A stretch of 64,000 bases of DNA from Owenia fusiformis (taxonomy: Eukaryota > Annelida > Polychaeta > Sabellida > Oweniidae), in the NCBI GenBank assembly GCA_903813345.2, contig CAIIXF020000010.1, positions 10,038,349 through 10,102,348 of the forward strand. The letters run 5' to 3'. The notes under the pieces are model-generated. The model was given only the letters and a program-made list of their open reading frames with translations, was not told the origin of the DNA and made no database searches. The translations under genes were made by a program, and so were the position numbers. The first letter of the stretch is position 1. Each line of letters begins with the position of its first letter. Below, piece after piece: positions 23,358 to 34,623 of this stretch.

Positions 23358-24446
23358 TACGAGGGGTGATCAATAAGTAATGGACGCTTTTTTACACAGA
23401 TACTTTTTATAGACCAATCCCTTTGATTTTCCTACCAGTGATACATCATTCAATTATCTATCAATTCTGAAGATTTGAAGACAAAATATATAATACATAT
23501 TGATATATCCTTATTTCCGTGAAGGAGGTACAGGTACCCCGGGACCGACATTTACGTCACATATTCAGTTTTTAGCCAGTTTGGTAAATTTCAGTTAGAT
23601 TTGAACGTTTTATATGCAACAAGTGTTGTGTTGTTTAAATTTTTTTGCTGACTGGTAACACATAAACAGAAAGTATTTTAATGCCAGAGTGTTGTATGGA
23701 AGGGCCTTTAGGTCAATTTGAGAAAGCATTGTGGAAGAAAGGGGTGGTGAGAGAAGGGAACACCCTACTCAATATGGACAATGCATCTGCCCACAGATCT
23801 CAAAATGTTCAGAAAACAATATCCCTGGACCTCAAAATTGAGTCCTTGGCCAATGCACCATATTGTCCAGATCTGCTCACATGTGACTTGTTTATTTCTA
23901 TACTACTTATTTCTATAGAGAAAGGACGCAGTTTTATTGACATTGATGAAATAAAACAACCCGTGCAACTGCATCTTGCTACCATGTCAGAGAATGGATT
24001 CAGCCTTATCTAACAATTTTGAGTTAAGAGGATGAGGAATTGTGTACATGTAGCACTTGATGGAACCTATTTAGAGGGCCCTGTGGAATGAATGTGGCAT
24101 GAATACCACATAGTGATGATAAAATATTCAAAATCAACTATGGCATAACAAAATGGGGTAATTCATGACCATAATGGCTTGTTTTGTTCAGCCTGCATTC
24201 AACTGCATTGCATGTTAAACAATCTTAAATAGCTTCAGAATATGTGACGTAAATGTCGGTCCCGGGGTACCTGTACCTCCTTCACGGAAATAAGGATATA
24301 TCAACATGTAACAAATATATTGTCTTCAAATCTTCAGAGTTGATAGATAATTGAATGCTGTATCACTGGTAAGAAAATCGAAGGGATTGGTCTATAAAAA
24401 GCATCTGTGTAAAAAAGCGTCCATTACTTATTGATCACCCCTCGTA
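23358..24446. mobile_element. Mariner-type DNA transposon with ~208-bp terminal inverted repeats
   Basis: The ends CGAGGGGTGATCAATAAGTA and its complement are flanked by TA target duplications (23358-23359 and 24445-24446). The inverted repeats run about 23358-23565 and 24238-24446 and include GGTACCCCGGGACCGACATT. The interior carries a transposase remnant. The element sits between the two claudin-like genes. Confidence 0.85.
23681..24013 (+). pseudogene. Mariner transposase C-terminal fragment
   Basis: The 110-residue frame contains LLNMDNASAHRSQNVQ and NAPYCPDLLTCDLF, corresponding to the second Asp block and the PPYSPDLAPCD-type third Asp block of mariner (DDD/DD34D) transposases. The N-terminal DNA-binding region and first catalytic Asp block are missing, so it cannot encode a working transposase. 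It lies inside long inverted repeats. Confidence 0.75.
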
Positions 24447-24467
24447 TGTGCTATGCGGACGGTTGTA

Positions 24468-25273
24468 TTTGTGTGATCTATCGTACTGGCCGTGCAATCA
24501 TAAAGAAGCAATATTATATCTTATATGTTTTACAAATGATTTTTTTTCTTCATGGTATGAGAATTGTACAATTTATAATTTTATCATAGGCCATGATAGA
24601 TTGAAGTTTTATACAAAACATTATAATTTGCTTGTAGACATCCATGTCCCACCATACAGCTGCCACCATATCAAACTTACACACCCGTGTTTCGGGAAGT
24701 ACTAAAATACCATGAACAAATTAAAAATACTGTTTTGAGATCTGTCGGGCATTTGTTAAAGCCAGATTATTACGGCCCGACCAGATTAATTCCAGATGCG
24801 CATGATAGATCCAAGCTTGGCCAACCTATTTCAATATAATATTTTTCTTCACGAGAAGGTATCAAAACTCGATCATCTAGTTCATTCATGTGTATTTTTG
24901 ATGACTAGTAAAACAATTTGGACACACTTGGTGATAACACTTTTCAGGTCACCACTAAAAGTGTTATAGTTTCAAACCTTTTTTGGACGGTGTTCACCGG
25001 TTGATGTTCGGTGTTCTTCGGTCGGCGTCTGTATCAAATTTTAGGTGATGACATTTTGTATGTCAAAGTACTGTATGCTACGACGTCTGGTATGAAAAAG
25101 TGCATCTGGAACAATTCAGTCAAGCCGGATCGGAACAGTCTAGCTTTATCAACTTGTGTGATCTATCGTACTGGCCGTGCAATCATAAAGAAGCAATATT
25201 ATATCTTATATGTTTTACAAATGATTTTTTTTCTTCATGGTATGAGAATTGTACAATTTATAATTTTATTATG
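24468..25273 (+). repeat. Direct duplication of a ~118-bp segment
   Basis: The segment starting TGTGTGATCTATCGTACTGG at about 24469 reappears almost unchanged at about 25156, an offset of 687 bp. It continues through CGTGCAATCATAAAGAAGCA and ends near TTATAATTTTAT in both copies. The first copy starts about 20 bp right of the mariner element. The sequence between is unrelated and non-coding. Confidence 0.85.
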
Positions 25274-25431
25274 AGTCATGGCTACAGTCAGAAATAACAT
25301 TTCCATTTTTGCAATACATGCAGTTTTTGTTAATGTCTGGACAGTGTTTGAATACAAATTCAACTGTTCATTTTTCACTGCACGTTTACATACTTTTCTC
25401 CCAGACTCCTTTTGCATCGACATACGATGAA

Positions 25432-28400
25432 TTAAATACTTTTGTCATCTGCCAATAGTCGTTTATCGTCCTTTGTGTTTGTCTGGCAGAAATCTGTTGG
25501 TGTGGCGCATAGGAACATAAATCCGGGTATTAACAGGAAGAAAGACCCGGATAATGCTAAATAGAAGGACCAAGACATTTTCACTGGAGAGGACTCCTGA
25601 TCGGAATGAAAGGCATAAGAGAACTTGGTCATGAATATCGTAACTGCAGACACGATAAGTAAAACTGAAAAATAAGATAAATCGATTAAAAATAGATCAG
25701 TCTGAATATTTTTGCAAAAAGGTCTATTCTGGTTTATTGCCTTTGACCGTTTCATAACATTGAATCACTAGAACGAGCTTTGATGCATCGCATGCGGCTA
25801 AAAGACAGAGAGATCCATTCTGCTTGATGCGGATGAATGATTGTCTCTTAATGGTTATATTTTTATTGGAATTACGGAAATGAAGCCAACTTACACGAGA
25901 ACATTGATAAAGATGCAACTACAATTTTTATAATCTTAGTGTTGTAAATTGGGCAAAGAGTAATGGCAGCTGTGATTGTAGTTGCTAGGGCAACGATGAC
26001 AGCCGAGGTGTATAGACCCTGGAAAGCTCTATACCAAACTGCAATATAAAAAATATATACCATGTACATGCATAAATCCACTGTCTCAATGTAAGTGTGT
26101 ACATTTGGAAATTTTTATATCAATATACCATTGGAGTCACATGTTATTTTCAGGAAAACATAACCCATTCCATATATGGTCCACATCTTTCAGTTTTACA
26201 CATAGAATGCACAAGAGTGAGGAAAATAATGTTTTAAATAGTGTTTAAAAATGGGGAAATTCAGTGACCTACTTTTTAAAAGTACAAAATAAGTAGGTCA
26301 CTGAATTCTGTATATGATGTATGATATGAAATAACTAGTGACCTCAAACGTACACACTTACCGTAAACGTAAACAATAATGTTTGACAATGATTAACCTA
26401 TTGTGTGACAAATGTGAAATAGACAAAGGATAATTAGTAAATATAATGTCATTATCGTATGATCTGTAAAATGAAGACCTCTGATTGGTCAGTTCTTGTG
26501 CTGTACCAATCTGTATTGATACTGAGATTGTCCCCATCGACTTCGTCTCGTTCCAATACAGAATTTCTCGAGCAAAATATATCTTGTATTGCACTTCAAA
26601 TCATTCAATAACTTTTCGTACTGAATAAACAATATACCTTGGAAATAAGACTGAATAAGATGATTGTCATTAAACACCCATACACATCTACTGCCAGAAA
26701 TACAGAACTCCCATAGTCCCATGTTATACACCATATTTCCATGTACCTCCGCTTGTTGCCAGTATGGGGTTGACAAGGCAATGATGCTGATGATTAGGCC
26801 CATGATGAGGAACGCTAGGCCCGTTGCTAGGAGACTAGAGGTTGTTGTTGGTCTGGCAGCCAACAAAGTGTCGGACGGATGGTTCGTCCGTACCCTAACT
26901 GAAACAAAAATACATTCATTAAGCACCCAGCGGAGACAACTACATGCAGATTTATTCACACAAAGCTTGTCTGTCATTCTCTCTGACCTATCAGAACACA
27001 ATTTGTGTGCACAAGACCCTATATGTTATATATAAACATCATATGAATCCAGATTAATACGATAAAAACTTTGCAATGATGTTTTAATAAGTTGCTTTCA
27101 AATATGATTTTGATGAGAATACACTTATTGATAAACATTTGATTTCTCTAATTTACTACACGACACCCTCAATCAGCAACATCATCTGGCAACACTGCAC
27201 AGCGCTGTAAACATCGAGCACTGCGCTGTACAGCGATGTACAGTGCTGTTTTGAACAGCGAGGTGCAGTACTTTTATAAACAATGCTGTACAGTGTGTCC
27301 CAAAAAAAGGAAACCGGCAATAGATTGCTTATTTCTCAAATATGAATAATAATAGGAAAATTTCACAGCTACCATCTGATAGATTATGATGTCCTCTTTC
27401 TTATGACATCAAAGTTGTCTATTTTCCTTCTCGGATGACTGAGTAATAAGGGATTTAAGTGACCATGTCAGAAATGAGTTTGTACCACTTTCAGCCAAGT
27501 CAATTTCACCATCATAACAAAGTGATAAGTAACAACAAACATCAGGATATCACTCTTTTACTCATTTATTCCAATTAAAATTACACATATCATATTTAAC
27601 ACCCCATTTAAATCCCAATGTCCATTCAAAGTTGTTTTAACCCCAGTGTCCTTCAACATGACCCCCATTCCTTTCAATGCAAATGTCTGCCCTTGATCTC
27701 ATCGCACGTACGGCATCCCCGATGATGTCTCTCTGTCCCCTTAAATCCTCCACTGCTGCGACAATCCTGGCCCTTAGATCATCAATGTCTCTTGGTGGTG
27801 TTGTGAAGACTTTACCCTTAAGATAACCGAAAAAGGGAGAAGTCGCAGGGTGTCAGGTCTGGGGATCTCGATGAACTCAATCTCGTGGTTCAAAGCAATC
27901 ACTCTTCTGTTGAACAGCGCCCTTAATCTGTCCCGAACGATAATCCGACGATGAGGAGGAGCATTACAAATACTCTTTGATCTTGGGTCAGCTGCATGAA
28001 CTTGCTATGTTGAATGCTTGTTCAGAAATGTGTATTTCGAATAGGACAATGTCTTGCATAGCCATTTTAATCCCTCATTGTTCAGCCATTCATGACAGAA
28101 AAAGTGGCACAAACCAATTTCTGACATGGTCACTTAAATCTCTTAAAACTCAGTCATCCGTGAAGAAAAATAAACACCTTTGGTATCATAAGAAAAAGGA
28201 CATCATAACCTATCAGATGGTAGCTGTGAAATTTTCCTATTATTATTCATATTTGAGAAATAAGCAATCTATTGCCGGTTTCCTTTTTTTTGGGACACAC
28301 TGTATAGTGTTCTGTTTGAGATTGGCAGCGTATATTTAACTTACTAACATACAATTTTCCAGATCTTTAAGATGAGTACAATTTAAAGAATAAGAGCATG

Positions 28401-28494
28401 TAAATCCAGTTGATAAAATTAACAAGGTCATTCTGTTATTTCTACATCATAAAATCAAATAAATGATGATAAATAAATCTCTGCACTTACCCAT
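25432..28494 (-). CDS. Claudin-like four-pass membrane protein (213 aa)
   Basis: Four exons on the minus strand: 28494-28491 (only ATGG), 26898-26638, 26038-25895, 25664-25432 (TAA at 25434-25432). They total 642 nt with agreeing phases. Joining ATGG to TTAGGGTACGG makes the start MVRVRTNHPSDTLLAARP. TM1 is LLATGLAFLIMGLIISIIAL. The extracellular loop has MGLWEFCISGSRC, the claudin/PMP22 GLW-C-C signature. TM2 is TSAVIVALATTITAAITL; TM3 starts FLLIVSAVTIFMTKF; TM4 is FYLALSGSFFLLIPGFMFLC. It is shorter at the N-terminus than its neighbour and lacks one of its introns, but two internal splice positions correspond, so they are likely old tandem duplicates. Intron 1 holds a mariner relic. The four-nucleotide first coding exon is inferred from splice consensus and could be replaced by another start. 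Confidence 0.78.
26255..26310. repeat. AAGTAGGTCACTGAATT hairpin element (copy 1)
   Basis: AATTCAGTGACCTACTTTTT and AATAAGTAGGTCACTGAATT form an inverted repeat around a short loop. The flanking sequence (CATCTTTCAGTTTT, GAATGCACAAGAGTG) resembles, in the opposite orientation, the flank of a second copy at 39665-39860. It lies in intron 2 of the second claudin-like gene. Confidence 0.7.
27187..27288. repeat. Clustered GCGCTGTACAGC-type short palindromes
   Basis: Several variants of CAGCGCTGTA, CTGCGCTGTACAGC, GTACAGTGCTG and GCTGTACAG follow one another just outside the left end of the mariner relic. No protein or RNA gene is recognised. Confidence 0.5.
27289..28304. mobile_element. Second Tc1/mariner-type relic with ~105-bp inverted repeats
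   Basis: The left end TACAGTGTGTCCCAAAAAAA and right end TGGGACACACTGTA are perfect complements at the TA boundaries. The inverted repeats extend about 105 bp each (GGAAACCGGCAATAGATTGC and its complement near 28265-28284). Between them is a broken transposase on the minus strand. The element lies inside intron 1 of the second claudin-like gene. Confidence 0.85.
27640..27965 (-). pseudogene. Transposase C-terminal remnant in the mariner relic
   Basis: Read on the minus strand with frame breaks, it gives APPHRRIIVRDRLRALFN, LTP-like proline-rich sequence, GYLKGKVFTTPPRDIDDLRA and AMRSRADICIERNGGHVEGH. These resemble the last part of a Tc1/mariner-like transposase. The coding frame shifts around 27830-27860 and the N-terminal half is gone. 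Confidence 0.65.
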
Positions 28495-31400
28495 TTTGCA
28501 GCTGTTCCTCGTCACCCAAGTAGTCTCAAAGGAAAGGTTATATTGTTACAAAACAAATATGTAAACATCACGCCATAATAATTCTACTACATAGTTCACA
28601 AGATACTAGTAGATGAATATAAATTATAGCCAATATCTGTTTTACTAAATTATCAATATAATCATTTCATGCCAAAAAAACTCAAAGTTCAAGTGATGTT
28701 ATAGATTAATTAGAATGTAAGTTGAGAGTGAACCTTGGCAGTGTCTTTTGTAATCAGTATTAATGTTTTTTATTTATCAGTTGTAATTCAACCAAGACAG
28801 CTTCCAAAGCGAAGGGAGATATGGTGCGGAGTGTCCACGATCAGGATGCACATAAAATACATGGCGAGAGTCTTGGATTTTGGTAATTTCCTTCGAAATA
28901 AAGCTTTTGATTGGTCGAAATTATTGAATTCTCGCCAAGCTATAAGTGCTCACCCGGATGAAAACAAGCAATCACATGGAGTCTCGAAGACTCACGTGAT
29001 CGATCGACCAATCAGATATTCTTATTAGTTGGAAAATTTCTACTGATCACAAAAACTGGTTTTCGCCATTTTTGGCGATACTTCCGATACATCAAGCGAT
29101 GGTCGAAAAATTATATAAAAAATGCCTTTTGAATCAGGAATCTGAGCCAACGTGAACGTTTTCTATATGGTATTTTGTTTTCAATTAATGCAGTTTATAT
29201 GCAATAAAATGAAGTTGATTGTTTTGGAATAATTAAATATGTGCAATAAATTATTGTTCAACAATGAAGTGTTCAAAATGGAATACACCACCTTCATATC
29301 AAGTAAAAATGCTTTGAATATAATGACTGATTAATTGTTAAAGTTGAGATAAATCCACTGTTTTTATTATGGCATCAATTTAGATTATCGTCTTCTCCAT
29401 TGGTTTTCTCAGGAACATCATTATTGTCATTTGATCATTGTGTATCCAAGATTTGAATTTCTATTTGATACAAAAGATATGCTAGCACCGTCTGCAATTA
29501 TAACGCGTAAATATTAAATATATCGCCGGATCATTACTTTGGTAACACTTATGTTACGAATAACATGGTGGCTCAAATCTGACCACTTTTATATTTAATT
29601 TGTTACATACCTCTGTGTTCATTGTAACCTAGAATATAACGGAAGTTGTATTGCTTTGACATTTATCATTTATGTTCCCGACCATTCGTTGTAAAGATCA
29701 AATTATTTAGTTCTATCGCAATTTTCTTTTCTCTTATTCCACTTGTTACCACACAATCGTAATTCTCGCTACTTGGTTTACCACACAATCTCATTGATGT
29801 GTTGAGACAGCAGAATAACGTCTCACATATTGGGCAGGTTAACATGAACCTTGCGTCCAACTTGACGATTTCATAACGAACTATACTCCCAATCACTCCT
29901 TTTGTACTCGGTTATTTTCGGCTTCAATTTTGTTTAAAAAGGCAGTGCAATATTATTTCAGATTTTTGCTGTGTTCCATTTACAGGGTATATAATACCTC
30001 TATATAGGGCTGATATTGACAGTTTGCACCTAGCTAAATTATCCTTTACGACATCAACTCCAACCCGCTGTATTTTGACAGCAACCAGAGGATAACAGTG
30101 AGTTGTCTTGTTCTTAGTAACGTCAATACTTTAGGATATAGTACGAACAAAAACTATGCTATGTATTTCTAAAAAATAGAAGTAGATACCTTGGGCAGAT
30201 TTCTAAGAAACAAATAATTATATATCAAAATTAGAACAAAAATAGACCCTTGCTAACACCCTCAATAACTTTTATGTACTAAAATTGATTAACGTGATTA
30301 AGCCAAAATAAAGTAAATGACCACATTACTTTTTCACAGTCGTAAAGTGAATAGTTACTTATAAAGAAAATATACCTAGGTGAATTTATAAAAAGGGAGT
30401 TTTGTTAATAAAAGGACTCCTCTGTCTTTTATAAACTTTTCCTAATAAAGTATTGAAAACAGTGGTTCTACAACAGAAGATAATACTTAAGAATCCTTTA
30501 GAATTTATTGGTTGACACAAAGAGACTGCAAAGAGTAGGCTACAATCTGGGCTGTTGGTTAAGAGAGACGAACGTGGAAAGTTGAGGTTTTATGTCGAAT
30601 GCAGAAGCTGATTATTATTAGAGTTTAATTCTAGGACAGACCTTTTAATAAGCTAAGTCAAACGAATGCAAAGGGTAGAACCCGAGCGAAAACACGCAGT
30701 GCAAAATAGATATGCCAAAAACATAATGTATACAATGCAAGCTAGCCTTGCCCAAGTCGGTATTTTTACTTATCCTGATCTTGAATTATTACAGCCCGTC
30801 ATAGAAATCAAGACCGACTTGAGTAAGGCTAGAAGCAAGCAACCAAATAATGAATAAGATATCAAAGAAAGGCTGAATTATAAAAAGGTTAACGTAACAC
30901 GTTAAAAGGAAAAATCCATCACAGACACGAATAACTGCAATTGATTTAGGACATGCTACAATAATTAGCCTATATCAACATTTTACCATTGACGTATGAA
31001 AGTATCAAGAAGTAGGGAAAGAATTTGATTGTAAATTACTGTGCTATAACATGTAATTAATAACATCACGCTGGATTCTCTATTATTGGATATTCATTTC
31101 GTTTATTGGAGTATCACACGAAGCGGTGCTCTTCTTCGTATTGGAGGCAAATATAATATAAGCATTGCCGCCCTACTGTCATTATATTGGATATCTATAA
31201 TGGGTGTGGCATTATATTTCAGAAAAGCATATAAGCGATCCATTATATCACAAGAACGACCATTTGTCAGGCTCCTAATGTAGCTCATTTTATGTTGCAT
31301 TGGGTAATTTCATTACTCTAACAGTAACTGGAGCTGTATGTTAGCTGTTTGTTAAAGGAGCGCCTTTGCCTTGGATAATATCAAAAAGAACACACATTGT

Positions 31401-34400
31401 AAGTATAGGTTGTTATCAAACGATTTAAGCTGAGGTCTCAATAAATTTTGGTGGATTTAATGTGACAGTTATTGTATGAAAGCCTTTTTCTAAGGGAACC
31501 AGTAATTACTTTTCCCAATTAATGGAAAATATGGAGGGGTTCAAAATTATCTAAACTAGCCTCCTTAATCCAACACATTCTATGAACGAGGCAAAATGTG
31601 CGTGTAGAAAAGGCGTTAATATAAATCGTCCAGGGATATACGAGGTATATTCTTTCCAAGATAATCCTGCTTCAAAATCTTGCAACTCCCCTAATTATTT
31701 TGAAGTAGATGGGGAGGGAACACAGTGGTAATTTCATTGAATTGAAATTCCCAATATTATACAAACAGACAAAGGTAACATAATACCCATAGCCATGCAG
31801 ACAGATGAATATAATGTACAGGTTATTCAGTTATGGATAAACTATGAATAATGGGTTTTATGGGAAATTATAGCCGAGGGTCTTGTCCCGAGGCTAAGAA
31901 CCAGTACGAATGGTTTATCTAACTTAAACCCCACACTGGTTCTTATGAAAGGTATATTTTTGGAAGATTTGATTTCGTTTGTATTGGCTATGAGGTTAGT
32001 GTGTTGAGAAGTGAATGGGCGGAATTAGTTCAGCGTCAGTGTACTGCATGTGATGATCAATCATATTTTTTGGCACACTGGTATTAGATAGCTTGCCAAA
32101 TCTCAATTTTTTAAAAACAACAGAAAAATGCACTCTTCTTTGTTATAACTGTACATCCTTTAAAATAAACTATACAGTTCATTCTTTTGTGTTGCTACCT
32201 AAGTGGGTTTTAATGGTTGAAAAAATCATATTGAAATCAAGCATGAAACAGCCTTTTATTCCATTTTTCTATAGCCCTGTTACAAGATAAATACAAAACC
32301 CACGCTTTATAGTTTAACAATAAACAAGAATTAATCTTTATTTCAATGTCATATTGACCATATTAAATAAGAACAATAAATGTTTATTCCTGGGAGCTTA
32401 CTTCTGAAGAGCTGCGTGTATACTAAACATGGGCCCTTTAAATGGTTTTACAGATGAATAACCTAGACTGACATTTGAAGCGGGATTGGGCAGTTCTTGA
32501 GTATAGAAATGAATTGTTCCATCACTAATGTTCCAAAAAAGATCATTCCCAACGGTGCTAGAACTTGGACAACATGATGCACTATGACCATGGGGGTAAA
32601 GCAGACCCGATGATGTAATGAGCTTGCTCGGCGGTATCATGACTGTGTAACGGGTCTTAATGTATAAGTGTGCTCGGCGGTAGGTTCAAACAACGCGGAT
32701 CCTCAAAGCATGTGCTCATGGTATATTCGTGTTTTAACACCCGTACCATGTCTGCTACTGGTGTCGCGGGTAGATTGGTGATAATACGTTTCCATACTTT
32801 TTTCATCAAATCGATTTTGAGTGAATACGATTCCAATACGATTTTTTCCCGAGGAAATACGATGCAATGCGACTTTTTCCCGGGGAAATACAAATTTTCT
32901 GAGTGAACACGATTTAAGAGGAACATTGGAACAATAAGGTTTAATTTTCCTCGAAAACAGCAGTATAGAATATTATAGCATCTAAAGACTGAAATGTTAG
33001 AGATATCATGTTTGATCATGATGGTTGTCTCATCATCTAACATAATTAAATCCATTATATAACATGGATCCTTGTTCGTATTGTCTTGACGTTTCTTGCT
33101 TTTATTATTTCCTTTCTATATCAATAGAAGTACTGACGAATGCAATGAAAAATCACCTGTCACCAGTCTTAGGATTTATGAAGAAAATCACTGACATCCA
33201 AAATGAGTATTACATAGTGGCAATAAATAGCCTGTATACGTAAACTCTTTGTACTTTAAATAACTTCGATACGGGTCGTACATTGACAGTTTTCCAAAAT
33301 AAATTAAAATACGGTTCATTTTATTGTACTCAAAACCTACAAACAAAACTTCACAGTTGAAGAGTACAATTTGAGCTTAAATGGATCATGGATTCTTTAC
33401 CCTTCATAAGGGTCAGTCTGGGTTTTAAGTAATATATATAAACCATTCGTACCAATTGTTAGGAGAAATACTGGCCTCTGGCCGTTTATACATTTATACA
33501 TACAGAAACAGCGTTCTACACTAAGGTTTAAAAAAGTGCCAAACTTGTGAAACTGACAAACAATTATCTGTCCACGTTATGTATTAGTTTTATGTAGAAG
33601 GTCATGGCAAATATAGTGGATTCAAAATCACTCATTTGTTAACATGTACTGTAGAACCATAGAACATCACAGAAAATTACATCAGTTGCCAAAAGTAAAC
33701 GTTTTTGGAATTGCCATTACTACTGAGACCACCTTGAGTACATTTAAGAAAACTATTAATGCAATGCAATACAACGATCGTTAGACATTTCAACCCTCCA
33801 CCATAGACATAAGGGCCTTGATCAAAGTGACATGGCCACGGTTAACCAACACAAAATCCAATAAACTTATTTAACGTGCAATATTTGTATTCAAGAGGAG
33901 TGAGAAGATAATGCTGATTAATGAATCAATGCTTACATTGATAAGAGATACGTGTGATGCGTCACATCAAGGTACCAGCGTAACATATAGAATATGCAAA
34001 TTAGTACCTATCGTTACAATCCCCCCTTCGTCAACAGATTTGTCCTCGCAATCAAATTCATCAGTGTTAGTAGACTAGATGCAGAATATATGAATACGCA
34101 ACCAAAGGACTAACTCGTATCCAGGATTTAATATAAGAACCACGTGAACAACAAAAACTGCCAGTTTATGGTCCTGTAAAATGATTGAATGCTATTGAAT
34201 TGGATGCAAATTATAAAAAGTACGTCATGCAACTGACTGTGTAGATCAAAGACTAGCATGAAATGATTTACCAGGATAACAGTGATCAGAACCCGGGTTC
34301 AAAACTATTTAATATCGATGGTACTAAACATGGCTAGTTTGTCTATGTAAAACAAGCATTTACTGTAATTACACTCGTCATTAATATTTCGCTACAGTTC

Positions 34401-34623
34401 CCCCTTCATAGAGACTGTCAGCTGTCCTCGGATTTACGTCATCAATACCAATATAGTAATAATACAGCTTGGCTAGGGTAAACAGTAATATTTATTCCAG
34501 CAAATAACAATTCTTTTTGTTACTTCAGCTGCAGAGACAGTCGTACTTACCATATCGGAACAAATAGAATTATTAAAGGTAAAGTCAAGAAGTTTAAATC
34601 TAGGAGAACACGCTAGTGGTCAT
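28495..34623. other. Gene-poor region between the claudin-like and arrestin genes
   Basis: No multi-exon gene could be assembled. It contains a dispersed repeat at about 31830-32200 (ATAAACTATGAATAATGGGT onwards) related to 4163-4250 and 13605-13735, a partly reversed relative near 33410-33490, and a weak candidate terminal exon on the minus strand at 32398-32640. Promoters of the flanking genes should lie here, but no motif is distinctive enough to call. Confidence 0.4.
32398..32640 (-). other. Candidate unrecognised terminal coding exon or retrocopy fragment
   Basis: A minus-strand open frame of about 80 residues ends with TAA at 32400-32398, followed 10 nt later by a polyadenylation signal AATAAA (32388-32383). 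Composition is protein-like (SGLLYPHGHSASCC, NDLFWNISDG) but I do not recognise a family. The upstream frame at 32657-33055 is offset, with duplicated GTGCTCGGCGGTA sequence between them. It may be a frameshifted pseudogene or chance. Confidence 0.25.

Noticed and set aside
26489-27001. A single 170-codon minus-strand frame as a complete gene
   Set aside because: Its ends run past a splice acceptor (26899) and donor (26637); only the middle is claudin-like exon 2.
28735-29028. A 97-codon plus-strand frame upstream of the claudin-like gene
   Set aside because: No recognisable domain or signal and no supporting splice or polyadenylation context.
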